Translations under genes and position numbers: made by a program | Assembly (NCBI GenBank): GCA_022758945.1 | Contig: JAEMQE010000280.1 | Coordinates: 1-14,194, forward strand | DNA from: Lentimicrobium sp. | Lineage (GTDB): Bacteria > Bacteroidota > Bacteroidia > Flavobacteriales > Flavobacteriaceae | Reading direction: 5' to 3' | DNA: 14,194 nucleotides | In this document: positions 12,176 through 14,194 of the stretch, one piece after another | How positions within the stretch are numbered: position 1 is the first letter of the stretch | How the letters are laid out: every line of letters begins with the position of its first letter | The notes under the pieces: model-generated | Databases searched by the model: none | What the model saw: the letters and a program-made list of their open reading frames with translations, nothing else | What the model was told of the DNA's origin: nothing

Positions 12176-14194
12176 TTTTTTCTTTTTCTTCTATTAATGC
12201 ATCATCACATTTTGGGCAATATTCGTGTTCACCATTCAAATAGCCGTGAACTGGGCAAACACTAAACACGGGAGTTACCGTGATATAAGGCAATCTAAAG
12301 CTAGACAATACTTTTTTGACAAACTGTTTGCAAGCTTCCGGAGAACTCATTTTTTCGCTCATATACAAGTGCAAAACGGTTCCTCCAGTGTATTTACATT
12401 GCAATTCATCTTGCAAAAGCAAAGCTTCAAAAGGATCTTCGGTGTGGTCAACCGGAATTTGCGAACTGTTGGTGTAATAAATATTATCCTCTTGTCCGGC
12501 TTGTATGATATTTGGAAAGCGTTTTTTGTCTTCTTTGGCAAAACGATAGGTAGTTCCTTCGGCTGGTGTGGCTTCAAGATTGTATAAATTTCCGGTTTCT
12601 TCCTGAAATTCTTTCATTCGACCCCGAATATGTTCCAAAATTTCGGAGGCAAAATCAATTCCTGTTGAAGAAGTTACAGTGTCTTTTCTTCCTGTAAAAT
12701 TGACAATCATTTCGTTGATTCCATTCACGCCAATAGTCGAAAAGTGGTTTCTGAAATGTTGCAAATAGCGTTTGGTATAAGGATATAAACCTCGGTCGTA
12801 CATTTCCTGGATGAACACGCGTTTTTTCTCTAAAGTCGATTTAGAAATGTATAATAATTTATCCAATTGTTTGAATAATTCTTCTTTATTTCCTCTATAT
12901 AAATAACCCAAACGCGCCATATTTATTGTTACAACACCAATACTTCCTGTCATTTCAGCACTTCCAAAAAGTCCATTTCCTCGTTTCAATAATTCACGTA
13001 AATCGAGTTGTAAACGGCAACACATACTGCGAACGGCATTGGGTTTATAAGCACTTTCGTTTTCAACTTTATCGCCGTTTTCGTCTAATTTATATTGGCT
13101 TCCAATAAAATTTTGGAAATAAGACGAACCAATTTTTGCTGTATTTTCGAAAAGTAAATCGGTGTTTTCTCCGTCCCAATCAAATTCTTCGGTGATATTC
13201 ACCGTTGGAATCGGGAAGGTAAAAGGTTGTCCATTGGCATCACCTTCGGTCATTACAGTATAATAGGCTTTGTTGATGAGGTTCATTTCCTTTTGAAAAT
13301 GTTCGTAACGTAAATCAGTAACTTTAGTAACACCACGCTCTTGAGCTCTAACTAAAAGGTCGTGATTGAAATTATTTTCGAAAAAATGGAAGTCGTTTTT
13401 TGTTGGAATTTGGGTTTTTAAATCTTCTGGAACTACCCAATCAAGCGTGATATTAGTAAAAGGTGATTGTCCCCAACGAGCCGGAACATTCAAATTATAG
13501 ACAAAACTGCGAACAGCTTTCAATACATCATCAAATGATAAATCGTCCTTGAAAACATAAGGCGCCAAATAAGTATCAAACGAACTGAAAGCTTGTGCTC
13601 CGGCCCATTCGCTTTGCAAAATTCCCAAGAAATTTGCCATTTGCCCCAGCGCTTCCCTAAAATGTGACGGTGCTTTACTTTCTACACGACCACGAACTCC
13701 GTTGAAACCTTCGTTCAGCAAAACGCGCAAACTCCAACCAGCGCAATATCCTGTCAAACAATCTAAATCGTGAATATGAACGTCACCGTTTCTATGTGCG
13801 TAGCCTTCTTCTTTGGTGTAAACCTTGTCTAGCCAATAATTAGCAATGATTTTTCCCGCCACATTATTTACTAAACCAGCATTGGAATAAGAGGTGTTTG
13901 CATTGGCATTGATGCGCCAATCCGTTTGCTCGATATATTCTGCGATGGTTTGTGAACTATCAACATAAGTCGTGTCATCATTGATGCCTTCGACGTGTTC
14001 CCGCTGCAATTTTCTGGTGTGACGGTACAACATAAAGGAACGCATTACTTCAAAATACTGTTTTTCGAAAAGACTTTTCTCGATTAAATCCTGAATTTCT
14101 TCGACCGCCCAAGTTTCTTTGGATTGTAATCCTTTGATAACATTGTCGAAAACACTTTCGTCGAATGCTATGGTAGCACTCTCGAAACTTTTTG
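12156..14194 (-). CDS. nrdD: Anaerobic (class III) ribonucleoside-triphosphate reductase, main chain; 5' end outside window
   Basis: The enzyme reduces ribonucleotides to deoxyribonucleotides without oxygen. The frame is open through the window edge, so 678 residues are visible and the N-terminus is missing. The first visible part (SFESATIAFDESVFDNVIKG to about 14046) is the end of an ATP-cone allosteric domain. The ATG at 14045 is internal, not the start. Numbering from that Met, catalytic-barrel features are HIHDLDCLTGYCAGWSL (90-106), VRSMCCRL (338-345), whose Cys pair should include the thiyl cysteine, and GSIGVVTINMARLGY (368-382). The end holds the zinc site CPVHGYLNGEHEYCPKC (C597, H600, C610, C613). 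The chain then stops after KEKSSKFQV, without the glycyl-radical segment that belongs there; that segment is the ORF at 11906-12076. The last six residues and the stop codon come from an inverted repeat. It heads the operon with nrdG and rrf2. Confidence 0.95.
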   Translation of the reverse strand, partial: KSFESATIAFDESVFDNVIKGLQSKETWAVEEIQDLIEKSLFEKQYFEVMRSFMLYRHTRKLQREHVEGINDDTTYVDSSQTIAEYIEQTDWRINANANTSYSNAGLVNNVAGKIIANYWLDKVYTKEEGYAHRNGDVHIHDLDCLTGYCAGWSLRVLLNEGFNGVRGRVESKAPSHFREALGQMANFLGILQSEWAGAQAFSSFDTYLAPYVFKDDLSFDDVLKAVRSFVYNLNVPARWGQSPFTNITLDWVVPEDLKTQIPTKNDFHFFENNFNHDLLVRAQERGVTKVTDLRYEHFQKEMNLINKAYYTVMTEGDANGQPFTFPIPTVNITEEFDWDGENTDLLFENTAKIGSSYFQNFIGSQYKLDENGDKVENESAYKPNAVRSMCCRLQLDLRELLKRGNGLFGSAEMTGSIGVVTINMARLGYLYRGNKEELFKQLDKLLYISKSTLEKKRVFIQEMYDRGLYPYTKRYLQHFRNHFSTIGVNGINEMIVNFTGRKDTVTSSTGIDFASEILEHIRGRMKEFQEETGNLYNLEATPAEGTTYRFAKEDKKRFPNIIQAGQEDNIYYTNSSQIPVDHTEDPFEALLLQDELQCKYTGGTVLHLYMSEKMSSPEACKQFVKKVLSSFRLPYITVTPVFSVCPVHGYLNGEHEYCPKCDDALIEEKEKSSKFQV

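Noticed and set aside
12156..14045. nrdD starting at the ATG at 14045
   Set aside because: The frame is open upstream to the window edge and encodes the end of an ATP-cone domain, so this Met is internal.

Overview
The window is low-GC, tightly packed DNA that reads like a Flavobacterium-type member of the Bacteroidota. The support is the A/T-rich codon use, Bacteroidota-style -7 boxes (TAnnTTTG), little Shine-Dalgarno signal, TonB-receptor/lipoprotein biology, and two kinds of repeat that I recall (not searched) as common between genes in flavobacteria. It carries about a dozen genes. The genes at both ends run off the window.

Left part (1-4912): a minus-strand pair encodes a cysteine-free Crp/Fnr-type regulator and, directly abutting it (TAGATG), a polytopic membrane protein resembling heme-copper oxidase subunit I (3' end missing). 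Divergent from it is a plus-strand putative copper-handling operon: a small anchored Cys protein (CX9CX3C), a lipoprotein with two Met/His-rich patches, and a TonB-dependent receptor carrying the CxxxM and HxM motifs of the OprC/NosA copper-receptor type. A palindrome, TATGA-N6-TCATA, lies exactly midway between the two divergent -7 boxes, 30.5 bp from each. A 130-bp MITE/REP-like inverted-repeat element sits between the lipoprotein and receptor genes.

Middle (4918-8655): a minus-strand Omp85-type beta-barrel protein, then nadB and nadA, whose ends overlap (TAATG). Together NadA and NadB make quinolinate for NAD synthesis.

Right part (8656-14194): a plus-strand 604-residue protein of unknown function (probable TIM barrel with clustered cysteines) has a second TGAC-N4-ATCA operator upstream. 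It ends at a hairpin terminator shared with the converging minus-strand operon nrdD - small ORF - nrdG - rrf2 (anaerobic class III ribonucleotide reductase, its activase, and an Fe-S Rrf2 regulator).

The most striking observation is in nrdD. The long reading frame stops just after the C-terminal zinc site, inside a 29-bp inverted repeat. The glycyl-radical segment (RVMGYHRPV...) is encoded separately, in another frame, by a 56-codon ORF. The enzyme therefore appears to be split, with the radical glycine on its own small polypeptide. Taken together, the window suggests a low-oxygen or nitrogen-oxide adaptation region: copper supply, an oxidase-like protein, an Fnr-type switch, anaerobic DNA-precursor synthesis and an Fe-S sensor. 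That regulon view is inference from motifs and neighbourhood.
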